This document shows, in pieces, positions 34,301-43,780 of a DNA stretch of 64,000 bases. Every line of letters starts with the position of its first letter. Position 1 is the first letter of the stretch. The notes beneath the pieces are model-generated. The model worked only from the letters and a program-made list of their open reading frames with translations, ran no database searches and was not told the DNA's origin. Source of the DNA: Hermatobates lingyangjiaoensis (lineage: Eukaryota > Arthropoda > Insecta > Hemiptera > Hermatobatidae); the NCBI GenBank assembly GCA_026182355.1, contig JAPFBL010000049.1, positions 2,684,501 to 2,748,500 of the forward strand, in the 5' to 3' direction. A program made the position numbers and the translations under genes.

Positions 34301-37300
34301 ATGAAATCGAAACTCTTACAATCACGTAACAAGGATTGGCCTAATACTCTAGAGAACGGTTTTAGCGATTTTGCTATCAGGAAGTTAGAACTCTCAGAAC
34401 TCGACGAGAAAGGAGCAAACCCACCACTGAGGAATCGAGGGAAAGCTTTTTTGAAAGAGCATAAGTAAATTACCTCCAGACTTGGTTATAGTATCATTCA
34501 GCCAAAAGTGCAAACAGTAACCCTAGAATAGGCTCTAATAGCATTGATTTTGAGATGCTTACTCCTGTGGGGACGATTTCTTCAAACTTTGAAATGAAGA
34601 TGCAGTCTCTCTGGCGTTGGAATGCTGTGTTTGAACGAACCCAAAAACTATAATATTTGTTGATTATCATTGATCAATGATTGCGGTAGCAAGAAACAAA
34701 GAAACAGAACTCATACCTGTGCTCAGATATCGCCAATAGATCAGTCAAATAGTTCAAAGGGTAGCTAAATTGCTTTTTTAGTGGTGCCTCTCTCATTGCG
34801 GCGGAGTTCTGAGGAATGAGAGGGCAGACGAGGGCAGAGGGCAGAATGAGAGGGATGGTCTTGCAAAAGAGGGAATCTACGAGTAGATGTCACAAACGCA
34901 ACCTCATTTACCTTTTAGCACCGCCAGGAGGTTAATTGCCTATTAAGTAGAGGAGATTGGTAAAGGATTATTTGCGGCAAGCAGGGAAAGGGAAGGCCTA
35001 GGAGGATCTCTTGTCCACCCTATCCCCCACCACTGTATAAAAAAGGAAGGTGCGGTGTGCTTTCACATGAAGACAGGAGATAATTTTCTCGCCAAACAAC
35101 TTCAGCGATTGGCGCTTTTCCATCTCCAACCTGAACTCTTTGCAATAATGTTGGCATGGCTTCTAATCAATTATGATGTGCTCTTCTCTAAGTGGTGTGA
35201 CTCTTGGTTCAGAGGACATCATTTGATCGCGGAATGTAAAACCACACTAGGATTCTAAAGTAAAACTGGCAGATTTATCACCTAAAAGCGTACCATATAA
35301 GAAACTTGTAATTAAAATTGATAATTATTTCAATTTGAATTGATTCATGGGATTTGATTATTAGTTGACGCACTACAGTGATATAGATGCTGCAAACACA
35401 CATTTTATGAAAAATATATGGTTCATTGTATACTGAATGGAGTGGTGTTGTAAGGAGTGGTGTTGTAAGAAACAGGCCACTGGTAATATGATTATTTAAC
35501 TAAAAGTTGTCACTTTTTTACTCTACTCTAAGTAAAGTATTATGATCATAAAACATTTTACGAGTTATGATCATGATTACGAGATTTAAACGAATTACAC
35601 TTTAAAGGTCCCATGAGTATATTAAATTTTCTTTACTATGTGTCTTCGTGTGTGTCAAGGTGAATCAACACTTTATTGCCCATTATGTGAATTTCGAGCT
35701 TTGTTTCTCTTGAACTAATATTAGTATTAATTGAAAAAAAAATCATATTTTTTTATTACGAAATTGATTAGTTCTGCATGAAAATATAATTTCACTGAAT
35801 GAAATTGATTCAAAAATACCTTGTTATAGGAGGATGAACATTATGAACCTATGTAGCTTTTTGTCAAAATTGCATCATTAATGCTGCATTACAGTACATT
35901 GTAAATTTAAAAATAAATTGTTTAAATTATTGACTATAAATATTAAAATTTTTGATATAGTAACTACGTAAAAGTGATTTTACATAGTAAAAGTATTTTA
36001 AAAATTTCAAGAATTTCGAATCCCTGAAAAACCTTATATAAAATGCCAAACTCAACTTGGAATAGTCCTAACGTTACCCTACCCATCTGATTATCATTAA
36101 CTTGGAAATGTTATAATAATAGAGTCCAAAAAAAAATTATTAATTTTTAAAATATTTTGAAAAACTCCTGAAGTTCTTTTAATGACCACAATATTCATGT
36201 TGATGAATTATACGTTTACTTATAGTAAATTTGAGTGTAGACCACTCCAGACTTTTACTTTTCATTGGCATGTAGTTGGATAGGCAAATTTTATTAATGA
36301 TCTAAGGATGCCAAAATATTTGGAGAAGAAGAAGTGTTGGTTGGAGGCTCTCTGGTAGGAGGCGAGTTGGTGACAGTTACGGGTCCATTAACGGTTCACA
36401 AAGGTGGGTCACACTGAGTTGGTCTTACCTGAGCTCCCCGCGCCAGTCTAACTCCCCTCCTTCTCAACTTTTTCTTTTTTTCGCTCAATATAGTGTAACA
36501 GAACATTTTTAGACTCTGTTAATATGTAAAAAATTAAATTAATCATATATAGTTTTGTGATAGTAAATATAACTAATATTGAAGATAAAAGTAACATTAA
36601 AACTCATTATTAATCTCAATGAACCATTTTATCGATATCAACTTTTTTTTGTAAAGGTAATTAAATCTGGAGTCGTTTATACTCAAGTTTACTTTGAGTA
36701 AAATATTACTTGAGTCAGTAGTAATCAATTTAATTCAATGATTTATATTGATGTAGCTCTCTCTTTGCAAATGTAATAATTGTTGAAAGTTGTAGCACTA
36801 TAATGTTAAACAGTTTTCAAAATTTAATAAATGATGATAAATTTCTTTAATAAAGTTAGAAAAATCCAACAAGTAGGAACAACTTGGGATTATTGGAAAT
36901 TGGGTTTCGATGTTTTAGGGCCATACTACCTCCTTCTATACATCTAAAATGCTTAAAATTTTTATTAGATTTTAATAGTAAAAACTTACTAATTTTAGGT
37001 AAGTGCTTGATGCAAATTATTAATATTCTAGAGTCAAAAGTTTTTTTAAAAATGCAGAAATTCTATATTTATTTCCAAAAAATGTTCTGCATTCCACTTC
37101 TGTATGATGAAATTTTGCCAAATAAGCTTTAGAGGTCATCCACTTATAAGGAGCGTACATTTGCCTTCCGGTAACTGAAAAATCATGAAATATTTTTCAA
37201 TTTTGTACTTAAAAGTTATATACAAGATAACAGTTTCAATTCCGTGTAGAGTATTTATGAATAAAATGGCTTTAAATGCACGCAGTTGACAATAAAGTTG

Positions 37301-37434
37301 CTTTTGCTTGTTCAATATTGCCCAAAAAACTACAGTACACACTAAGGACTATTTTTGGGAATATTATCAATGATCTGTTTAACAGTTAAAAAATATTAAT
37401 TTTTGTGGAGTACATTGCGTCTCCAAACGTTTGG
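31327..37434 (+). other. Probable intron of the receptor gene and/or intergenic DNA
   Basis: AT-rich with no exon that continues a 7TM receptor (I looked for helix 3-like 'FW.N....D' coding strings). Small GC-richer patches at 34300-34680 and 34780-35260 have no recognisable protein. At 33545-33600 'TGTTCGAAACGTGTTG' resembles a Penelope-type terminal repeat core. R2-edge fragments lie near 35520, 36210-36250 and 36665-36710. Confidence 0.45.
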
Positions 37435-37523
37435 GTATCCACTCACCCGTTATCTAACCACACAACACACAAACACACACGCACAGGCACACACCAACAC
37501 ACACACACACACACACACGCGCG

Positions 37524-37568
<45 letters not shown>
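37435..37568 (+). repeat. (CA)n microsatellite with interruptions
   Basis: Long CA-rich tract (ACACACACGC and GCGCGCTCACAC interruptions included) of about 130 bp, next to 'CAAACGTTTGGGTATCCACT', which resembles the sequence flanking the CA tract in R2 copies. It can form Z-type or slipped DNA, and is prone to length change. Confidence 0.9.
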
Positions 37569-37571
<3 letters not shown>

Positions 37572-37754
37572 ACCTTAAATAACGCAAAAACTGTAAATTA
37601 GTTTACATTAATAATATACAAAAACTTAAACAACACATACAAAAATTTAAACATTAAATTTTGATGTTTTCTTATAAATAAATACATTAAATATCAGGTT
37701 TATATTTAGCAATGTTGTAGAACTGACTGTGAGTTTGTAAATTCGACAATCATA

Positions 37755-37870
37755 TCTGTATAAATAAAATAATGATTTTGTCTGTACATTGCTTAGAACT
37801 GACTGATTTCAAGTTTTCTTTACGTTTCATACATTGGAGAAACAAAATCCATCCTTAGAAAAATTTCTTT
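37755..37870 (+). mobile_element. Helitron 5' end fragment
   Basis: Begins TCTGTATAAATAAAATAATG and continues through CATTGCTTAGAACTGACTGA to AAATTTCTT, matching the first 115 bases of Helitron copies 1-4 (minus-strand reading of 16396-16280). It stops abruptly at a simple ATTTCTTTAAAT repeat. A lone 5' end fits an aborted or deleted insertion. Confidence 0.75.
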
Positions 37871-40800
37871 AAATCATATTTCTTTAAATATGATGAATCA
37901 GTTAAAATATTAACATGCAGGATTAAAACATACCAGGAGTCTTCGTTTTTATTTTGTATTTATTGAAACGTATTCAATAAACCCGTGAAATTTATAAGCA
38001 TAAAAATCAAGTGTAAATTCGGTAGTGAGATGTTTAGATTAAAATATTATAATAACAACTTTCGAAAAAAGTCTGTTAACACTTAGTTGATTAAAAATTT
38101 TACGCAGCACAACTTTTATTTGAAATATTTTTCTCTGCGACGTCATCTAAGTTCACAAAAAACCTCTGACAATGGGGATATTGGCGTTGGCCATATTTAC
38201 TCTTTGACTTGTAGTATTTTTACCAAGCAAGTTATATATTATTTTTTTCTTAGTTTTTAAATTTGAAAATGCTTAATTTTTTTAACTATATTTCATTGAA
38301 GAAATTAATCACTCTATGTTAATTTATAGTAATTGTTTCTAACGCCCACACTTACAGGCTTTCACTTTTTATCCTGCTCTAGGGGCAAAAGTTTGACTCA
38401 TTTTATATTTGGTACCCATTTTAGCTATGGACGAGTCACATTACTGGATTGATAGTAAAAATGACAAAGCACGCCTAACTCAAGTGTATTTGGAATAGAC
38501 TCAAGTCATTTACTAGTATCTGACATCGTACAGGCTTGAGACTGACAATGTGCTAAGATTTGTTACCTCCTGTGCGTATAAATCGAGGGCTAGAGTGAGT
38601 ATTGACCGCAGATCTGTGAAGTTTAGAGGCGAGCATGCAAGGCACTCGGCTACCTTGTCTCATGGCTGCAACTTACCTGTTGAAGGGACTTACCAAGCAT
38701 ATAACTGCTGAAGCTCCCTAAAACTATAAGATACACAACCAAGTTAAAAACAACAATTTTCAATTAGGAACCGGTAAGAGGGTTTTAGAACTGTACCATC
38801 TACTCAGTGTCAGGAAGGGCCTTCCCGGTTAATCTCTGAAACTACTTAGACCACTTACCTACCTGCATTTTGGACAAATATCTCAATACCCTTAATACCT
38901 TAAATCCCTAGGTTACTTACATAAATGGGAAATTGAAAGAGAAGACTGTCGATTTTCTCATGATTGCTGGCGAATTGTTGAAACATGCCAACTATTAAAA
39001 ATATATCGTGAGGATGTAATAAAGAGTGTTATTTATGAAGATTTAATAGGTAATTAATAAGAATGTTTTATTATTTGGTAGAGTTATATCATTGATTATG
39101 TATTTCAAAAAGGTAAGGTGATTATGTATTGCTAGAAAAATTAACAAATATAATAAAAGTAAGCTCAAGAAAAGCACTGACAAGGACTTTACTATTTCGA
39201 CTCTGAAGTAGTCAAGGATGATCATTGGTTGAGAGGTAAATCAAGAATCATATATATTTGGATAAATAAATAGTAGATATTCTTTTAAACATGTTTAATT
39301 GAATTCTATCTCATTAACTGTAAGTGCTTTTTTTTACTTTGTTCAATCTTTTTACCAATTATAGGTCTTGTGATTTGAGTGATAACAAAATCATACAATG
39401 TTATGCTTAATCATTATAATTGAGTTTTATATTTTAAAAATCACTATTACAAAATAATAAGATTATTAAAATAAAAGGTTTCCTTTGCAACACCGACTCT
39501 CTTTGGAATATGTATTGATAGAATTATCGCACTTACTCGTTTTATTATGATGGCTAAATAGCAAACAAAAACTCTTTAATTAATTTACAAAATTGAGATA
39601 TACAGGATATATCTTAATTAACTATTTTCATTGAGTTAGGTTAAATGTTTGATAACCATGAACCTGTCTTGTTCCATCTCATACGGTGTTATGTTCTTTC
39701 AGTATTGTCTGATTAAGATTCATCCTATCATTAATACAATCAAATTTGTATTAATAAGTTTAGAATGATACTTTTTAATAAAGGTTTCATTCCTTGGAAA
39801 TATGAATTTCACAGCCGTCCTTTTTTTTAAAAAAAAAATGAGGAAGTAGTTGATGCAGCAGTATCTGGGGTAAAAAGTACGTCTTTGGTAGGAGTTTACA
39901 GTATTGGCGACACCGTTACTACAGCGCAGTCTGCATTCCTGTCTGGACATACACGTTGAAATTAGTAGTTCTCCGCCTACTGTGCTTTCCAAGTGGAGGA
40001 GAAAATAATTAATAACTCATTTTTCCTTAATATGAAGTACCTTTTCGGTTATAAAAATAAATTGAAATAAAATATCAATTATCTTCTTTTCTTTTCCTTC
40101 ATATAATATATATAAGTTGTTAGCAATATGCGTAAAATACAGCTTGCTATATCATTAGCCATAATTTTTAGCATGTACATGTTGAATACACCCTATTACA
40201 CCGAATTAAGTAACATTGAGCGTCGTAACTACTTGCATGGGTGACACCACCTGTTCTTGTTGCATTCAGTAATATAGCTCGTCCGAGTTAATGGGTGCAA
40301 AATCAAAAATGAGTCACACTTTCGCCCCTTGAATAGAGTCAATGGATTAATGTCTATAGTTGTGGATGTGGGATAAAGAGAAAATGAGGTTTCACTGTGG
40401 TTTTGTGCTATGCTTATGAATCTATAAGCAAATTTATACAAACAAGATTAGTTGTGCTAGTTATGTAAATATATTTTTTCTCAGAATGAGTGAAAATTAA
40501 ATTATGAAAAAATATGACATCAAACATGATCATTAGGAATATGCCTTTTTAAAACTTTTATATTTTGCTCAAATGGAGTCTAGTTTGTGATATATCGTAC
40601 GTGATAGTAACAATTTCCTTTTTTCAAAATGACAATGAAGTTCTTCAAAGACTTCGAGAGAGGCTTGAATTAATAAATAATTTAAGGAAAAATGATTGTT
40701 AGCACAGTCATGTGTTTCATCTAAGAGAGAGGGGATGGGGTGAGTTGTTGGGAAGCTGCATTGGTCTAGCCTGGCTCTGTTTAGTTCCTTGCGATCCTGT

Positions 40801-41180
40801 TCCCCGTTGAAGTCTCCCGTGGGAAGAGAACCCTTCATAAAGAGAACCCTAATCGATTACACCAAGGCCATTCTCCCCATTGTAAATTTCTAATCGAACT
40901 ACCTAGTTAATTTTACGCCTCACTTTCATTTCCTATAGGATTTTATTAAAACCAGCATGAATAATTTCACCTAATTAGGTAATAATGCAGCAAAGAAAAG
41001 CCTGATCGAACATTTCTCCAGATTCCTTTAACTCTTTTCCTTCCACTTATTAAAGTTTTTAGGACTTTAAGCATGTAGGTAAATAGTAGGATGTAGTAAA
41101 TTACTTATTTAATTTATTAAACAAGTAAATCAATTCAAATTGATATAGCTATAAACAGAAAGGTTTAACAGAGAATCACA
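37871..41180. other. No recognised gene
   Basis: AT-rich DNA. A partial R5 motif (GCGAGCATGCAAGGCACTCG) is near 38630-38655. Minus-strand frames at 39720-39992, 40229-40441 and 40569-40838 lack recognisable domains. The last is the least AT-biased and could hide an old repeat, but I cannot assign it. Confidence 0.4.
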
Positions 41181-41189
41181 GTGAAATCT

Positions 41190-41190
41190 A

Positions 41191-41237
<47 letters not shown>

Positions 41238-41413
41238 TAGTTCTCTATGTGAGTTGCAGATTGTTTTGGTAAATGTATTATAGCTCTTACTCTAATTTTA
41301 GTCTTGAAGATGATGTACAAATACATCGAAACGTCGGCCTAGGAAGGAGTTTATTTTCTTTTATTTGACCTAGCCCTCAATAACAAAATATAGAATATAT
41401 ATATATATATATC
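41190..41413 (+). repeat. Family C Penelope-type terminal repeat between TA arrays
   Basis: Unique sequence of about 160 bp lies between a (TA)n(TG)n array (41190-41240) and another (TA)n (41398-41413). Its centre holds TTGAAGA (41304-41310), a perfect hairpin GATGTA-CAAA-TACATC (41312-41327), GAAA (41328-41331) and CGTC (41332-41335), followed by GGCCTAGG. This is a hammerhead core in which C3 is U and the stem III is the palindrome ACGU with C as the cleavage nucleotide. Confidence 0.6.
41304..41335 (+). ncRNA. Decayed hammerhead-like motif (family C)
   Basis: Stem II (6 bp with a CAAA loop), GAAA, palindromic ACGU and the GUC cleavage triplet are intact. The first core base is U instead of C, and stem I is poorly paired, so I expect little or no activity. 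Related decayed copies are at 51781-51832 (minus) and 52126-52165 (plus). Confidence 0.45.
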
Positions 41414-41488
41414 AATATAAAAAGATTTCACATAAACACGTGAAATAACAATCAATGATCAAACCACAATAAGAAAATGGGAAAACAA

Positions 41489-41531
41489 GACTAAGATCTT
41501 TCAACCGTAACAAGCGGTCTTCGTCAGAGTC
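41489..41531 (-). ncRNA. Candidate hammerhead ribozyme, A4 left arm
   Basis: Identical in layout and in all core and helix bases to the A3 left arm (27504-27546): GACT, CTGACGA, ACCG/CGGT stem, GAAA, AGATCT, T, AGTC. Its conservation at another locus, while flanking DNA differs, argues for recent spread or constraint on this part. Confidence 0.6.
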
Positions 41532-41535
41532 AAAA

Positions 41536-41577
41536 ACTCTGATGAAGACCGCTTGTTACGGTTGAAAGATCTTAGTC
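41536..41577 (+). ncRNA. Candidate hammerhead ribozyme, A4 right arm
   Basis: CTGATGA at 41539-41545 (the variable seventh core base is T here), ACCG/CGGT stem II, GAAA at 41564-41567, GATCTT and AGTC ending at 41577. Stem I is shortened to 3 pairs (ACT/AGT), because the hairpin centre has lost the bases that would extend it. Confidence 0.55.
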
Positions 41578-41617
41578 TTGTTTTCCCATTTTCTTATTGT
41601 GGTTTGATCATATATCA

Positions 41618-41663
<46 letters not shown>

Positions 41664-41665
<2 letters not shown>

Positions 41666-41790
41666 AAGATTTCACAATAAACACGTGAAATAAAAATCAA
41701 TACCTATGTCACATTAAGAAAATAAAAAAAAAAGACCTAAATCTTTTGACCAAAATGACAGGTCTTCGTCAGAGAGTAGTAGTCTTGAAC
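41664..41790 (-). repeat. Family A arm, decayed (A5)
   Basis: AAAGATTTCACAATAAACACG and AATCAAT start the arm and 'AGGTCTTCGTCAGAGAG' ends it. On the minus strand CTGACGA and an ACC/GGT stem remain, but the GAAA has become CAAAA. It is followed directly by family B sequence. Confidence 0.6.
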
Positions 41791-41839
41791 TGACGCCAAT
41801 GCTTATCAGTTCAAGTGTAACTCCAAAATTTGGTAATTC

Positions 41840-42075
41840 CATTTCTGAATTTCTTACTATGTTTATACGTTGGTATACAGGCAAATTACACAGGAAGAAC
41901 ATATAGAAAGAACTGACACAACTTACTTTGATATTTTGAGTCATCGTCATCAGAAATAGTAGTGGCCATCCCGGTCGTCAAAGTCATAGTGGCTGGTCAG
42001 ACCACTTCTACTCCTAATGATGATGAGCGTCAAAATATAGAAGTGAGTTGTGTCAGTTCATTCTGTGTCTTCTTT
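41840..42075. repeat. Family B terminal repeats, inverted pair
   Basis: Left arm (minus reading): TTTCTGATGACGATGACTC then AAAATATCAAAGTAAGTTGTGT. Right arm (plus): CTAATGATGATGAGCGTC then AAAATATAGAAGTGAGTTGTGT. The arms are separated by a GC-richer 'GGTCGTCAAAGTCATAGTGG' centre. Flanking the right arm there is GTTGTCCTCCTGGACC then (TA)n. This is the same arrangement as the pairs at 54775-55035 and 55215-55390. Confidence 0.6.
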
Positions 42076-42134
42076 AAGTTGTTGTCCTCCTGGACCATTT
42101 TTTTTGTTTATATATATATATATATATATACCTA

Positions 42135-42260
42135 ATTAAATGAAACAATTCCACGAACTAAATAAACTACATTGACATAAAGAACACACAGAAATGAAAC
42201 AGAAACTTAGTACTATATTTCGATGGCCTTGTCATCAGGAGGATAGAATCGAGTCGCTCA
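42135..42260 (-). repeat. Terminal repeat left of Penelope RT (family B)
   Basis: The reverse complement contains CTCCTGATGACAAGGCCATC then GAAATATAGTACTAAG and GTGTGTTCTTTATGTCAATG. It matches the downstream repeat at 42896-42975 in opposite orientation, so the two bracket the reverse-transcriptase remnant as inverted repeats. Confidence 0.65.
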
Positions 42261-42494
42261 GCTGACAGACCACGACTCGTCGGTGGTTTTGAAGGAACAA
42301 TCAAACAGTGTGGCCAACTTACGGAGGGATGGGGGCAAGGATAGATAAAGAAATAAAAGAAAAATAAATCGTAACAAATGAAAACAAAAAACTGGTAGTG
42401 CAAGTAAAAAACCCAAACAAAAATAAAAATAAATAAGTAAACAAAAGATAAATTGAAATAAATAAAAGGAATAATCAACGACTGAGGTTAAGCC

Positions 42495-42895
42495 GTGGAG
42501 CAGATCTTTTTATGGCGAAGTTGGAACAAGATTTCCTTGCCACTCGGAATCTCCCTTCCCATCTTTTACTTATGCTATATAGATGACATTTTTTTCATAT
42601 GGCTCCATGTTAGACATGATTTAGACCTGTTCCTCATATCATTACAAACTTTCTCTTCATCCATTTCCTTTTCCCACCCACCTGGTGTCCAATGCCTTCA
42701 TTTCCTTTTTGGATTACAGTGTCGCCTACAATGATGGTCATCTTTCTACTTCTGCACATATCAAGCCAACTAATGTCTAGCAATACCTTCACTTTAATAG
42801 TAGCCATCCCTCCCACGTAAAAAAGGCCATCCCCAGATCTTTGTCCACACGTCTTCAGAAAATTTGCAGCAGTTTAAATGACCGTATGAATAATC
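42495..42895 (+). pseudogene. Penelope-like reverse transcriptase C-terminal fragment
   Basis: The frame from 42495 reads YIDDIFFIW near 42570-42597, the catalytic motif of Penelope-like reverse transcriptases, followed by a weakly matching 'F..S....HP' stretch. After a frameshift (near 42700) it continues FLDYSVAYNDGHLSTSAHI, then KPTNV-stop-QYLHFNSSHPSHVKKAI and PRSLSTRLQKICSSLNDR. These correspond in order to the family's 'FLD..V...DGHL.TS...KPT....YLH..S.HP.H.K..IP.S...RL..IC' blocks. One frameshift and one stop make it a pseudogene. The upstream two-thirds of the polymerase and the GIY-YIG endonuclease are absent. It is less decayed than the copy at 18131-18660. It is bracketed by inverted terminal repeats. 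Confidence 0.85.
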
Positions 42896-42968
42896 ACTTC
42901 TGATGATGAGGCCATTGAAATATAGTAGTGAGTTTCTGTTTCATTGCTGTGTGTTCTTTATGTCAATG

Positions 42969-43000
<32 letters not shown>
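42896..43000 (+). repeat. Terminal repeat right of Penelope RT (family B) and TA array
   Basis: CTTCTGATGATGAGGCCATT then GAAATATAGTAGTGAG and GTGTGTTCTTTATGTCAATG, ending in (TA)n at 42976-43000. It shares CTGATGA and GAAA with the hammerhead pattern, but the intervening bases cannot form a convincing stem II. Confidence 0.65.
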
Positions 43001-43004
<4 letters not shown>

Positions 43005-43684
43005 CACGTTTATTTAAATAATGTGAAGTAATTTGATTTAAATAACACATGTTTGGATTGCCTTTCTTATCTTCCAACTCTCCAAAAAATTATGTTATGA
43101 AGTTTGTACAACTCCTTCTCCCCCTCAAAATGAAAACTACTGTAATGGCGTCTTCACAGTCTATTAAAGAAAAAAAAATTAAATGAAACTGAAGACAAAT
43201 GAGGCTAGCAGTTAAGAGCCCGGAGATATCTGAGTGGGTGTTGGTGTTTTTTGAAAGAGGGTCCGTTCTGATAGCCCCAGTTTTTCTGGATAACTGACAC
43301 AACCAAGGCAATTGATCCCACATCTCTGTGACCAAGACAAACAACTTACTGAGAAAAGCCACCGTGGTGCCCACATAAACGAAGTAATCCCATAAAAACG
43401 TTATGTGTGTCATCAAGTAAATGACAACAAAGGAAACAAACGTAGGGAAACTTCTCTGAGGCCTTTTGCTAAGCCTCTTTAGGGAACAATTGACAACTTC
43501 AGAGTATTATAGAGAAGGGCCTCAGCGTGCTTTTTTGTGTTTGCTTTGTAATAGTTTCCTTTGTATCTTTAAATACACAAGAGTACTGGGTTGTTTCTAA
43601 TTGGTTCTTTTCGTTTGCTAATTTCAATGGGTGTCGAATGATTTTTCTATGTTCTCCTCTGTTTTCTCTCTGCTTATTTATTTA
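43001..43684. other. No recognised gene; one long minus-strand frame
   Basis: The minus-strand frame 43090-43416 (108 codons) is open in a less AT-rich stretch, with residues such as VTEMWDQLPWLCQLSRK. I do not recognise a family. It might be an exon or an old repeat, and no splice signals or start context decide. Confidence 0.4.
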
Positions 43685-43780
43685 TTTAGTTGGATTTTAT
43701 ATACATATATATATATATACTCAGTTCGTGTGTGACTCTGAAGACTAATAGTGGAAGGATTTTAGTCCCATTTCTGAATT
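43685..43780 (+). repeat. Family A-like arm (A9) beside a TA array
   Basis: After (TA)n at 43702-43718 comes GTGACTCTGAAGACTAATAG with CTGAAGA at 43738-43744 and TTTTAGTC ending at 43766. The stem I partners GACT (43734-43737) and AGTC (43763-43766) are both kept, but stem II and GAAA are not intact (GGAAGG). It continues 'CCCATTTCTGAATTTCTTAC', which also follows the arm near 41840. Confidence 0.5.

Larger units (their letters stand above)
41419..41613. repeat. Family A long inverted repeat, copy A4
   Basis: Two arms of about 95 nt with an almost absent loop: the centre is TCAGAGTCAAAAACTCTGATGA at about 41525-41545. Outer ends match other family A copies. Both arms carry the hammerhead layout. 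The hairpin lies between (TA)n arrays, and a further decayed arm (A5) follows at 41664-41780. Confidence 0.85.

Noticed and set aside
37435..37568. CA-rich tract as a regulatory element
   Set aside because: It matches the CA tract that accompanies R2 edges elsewhere, so it is treated as a microsatellite.
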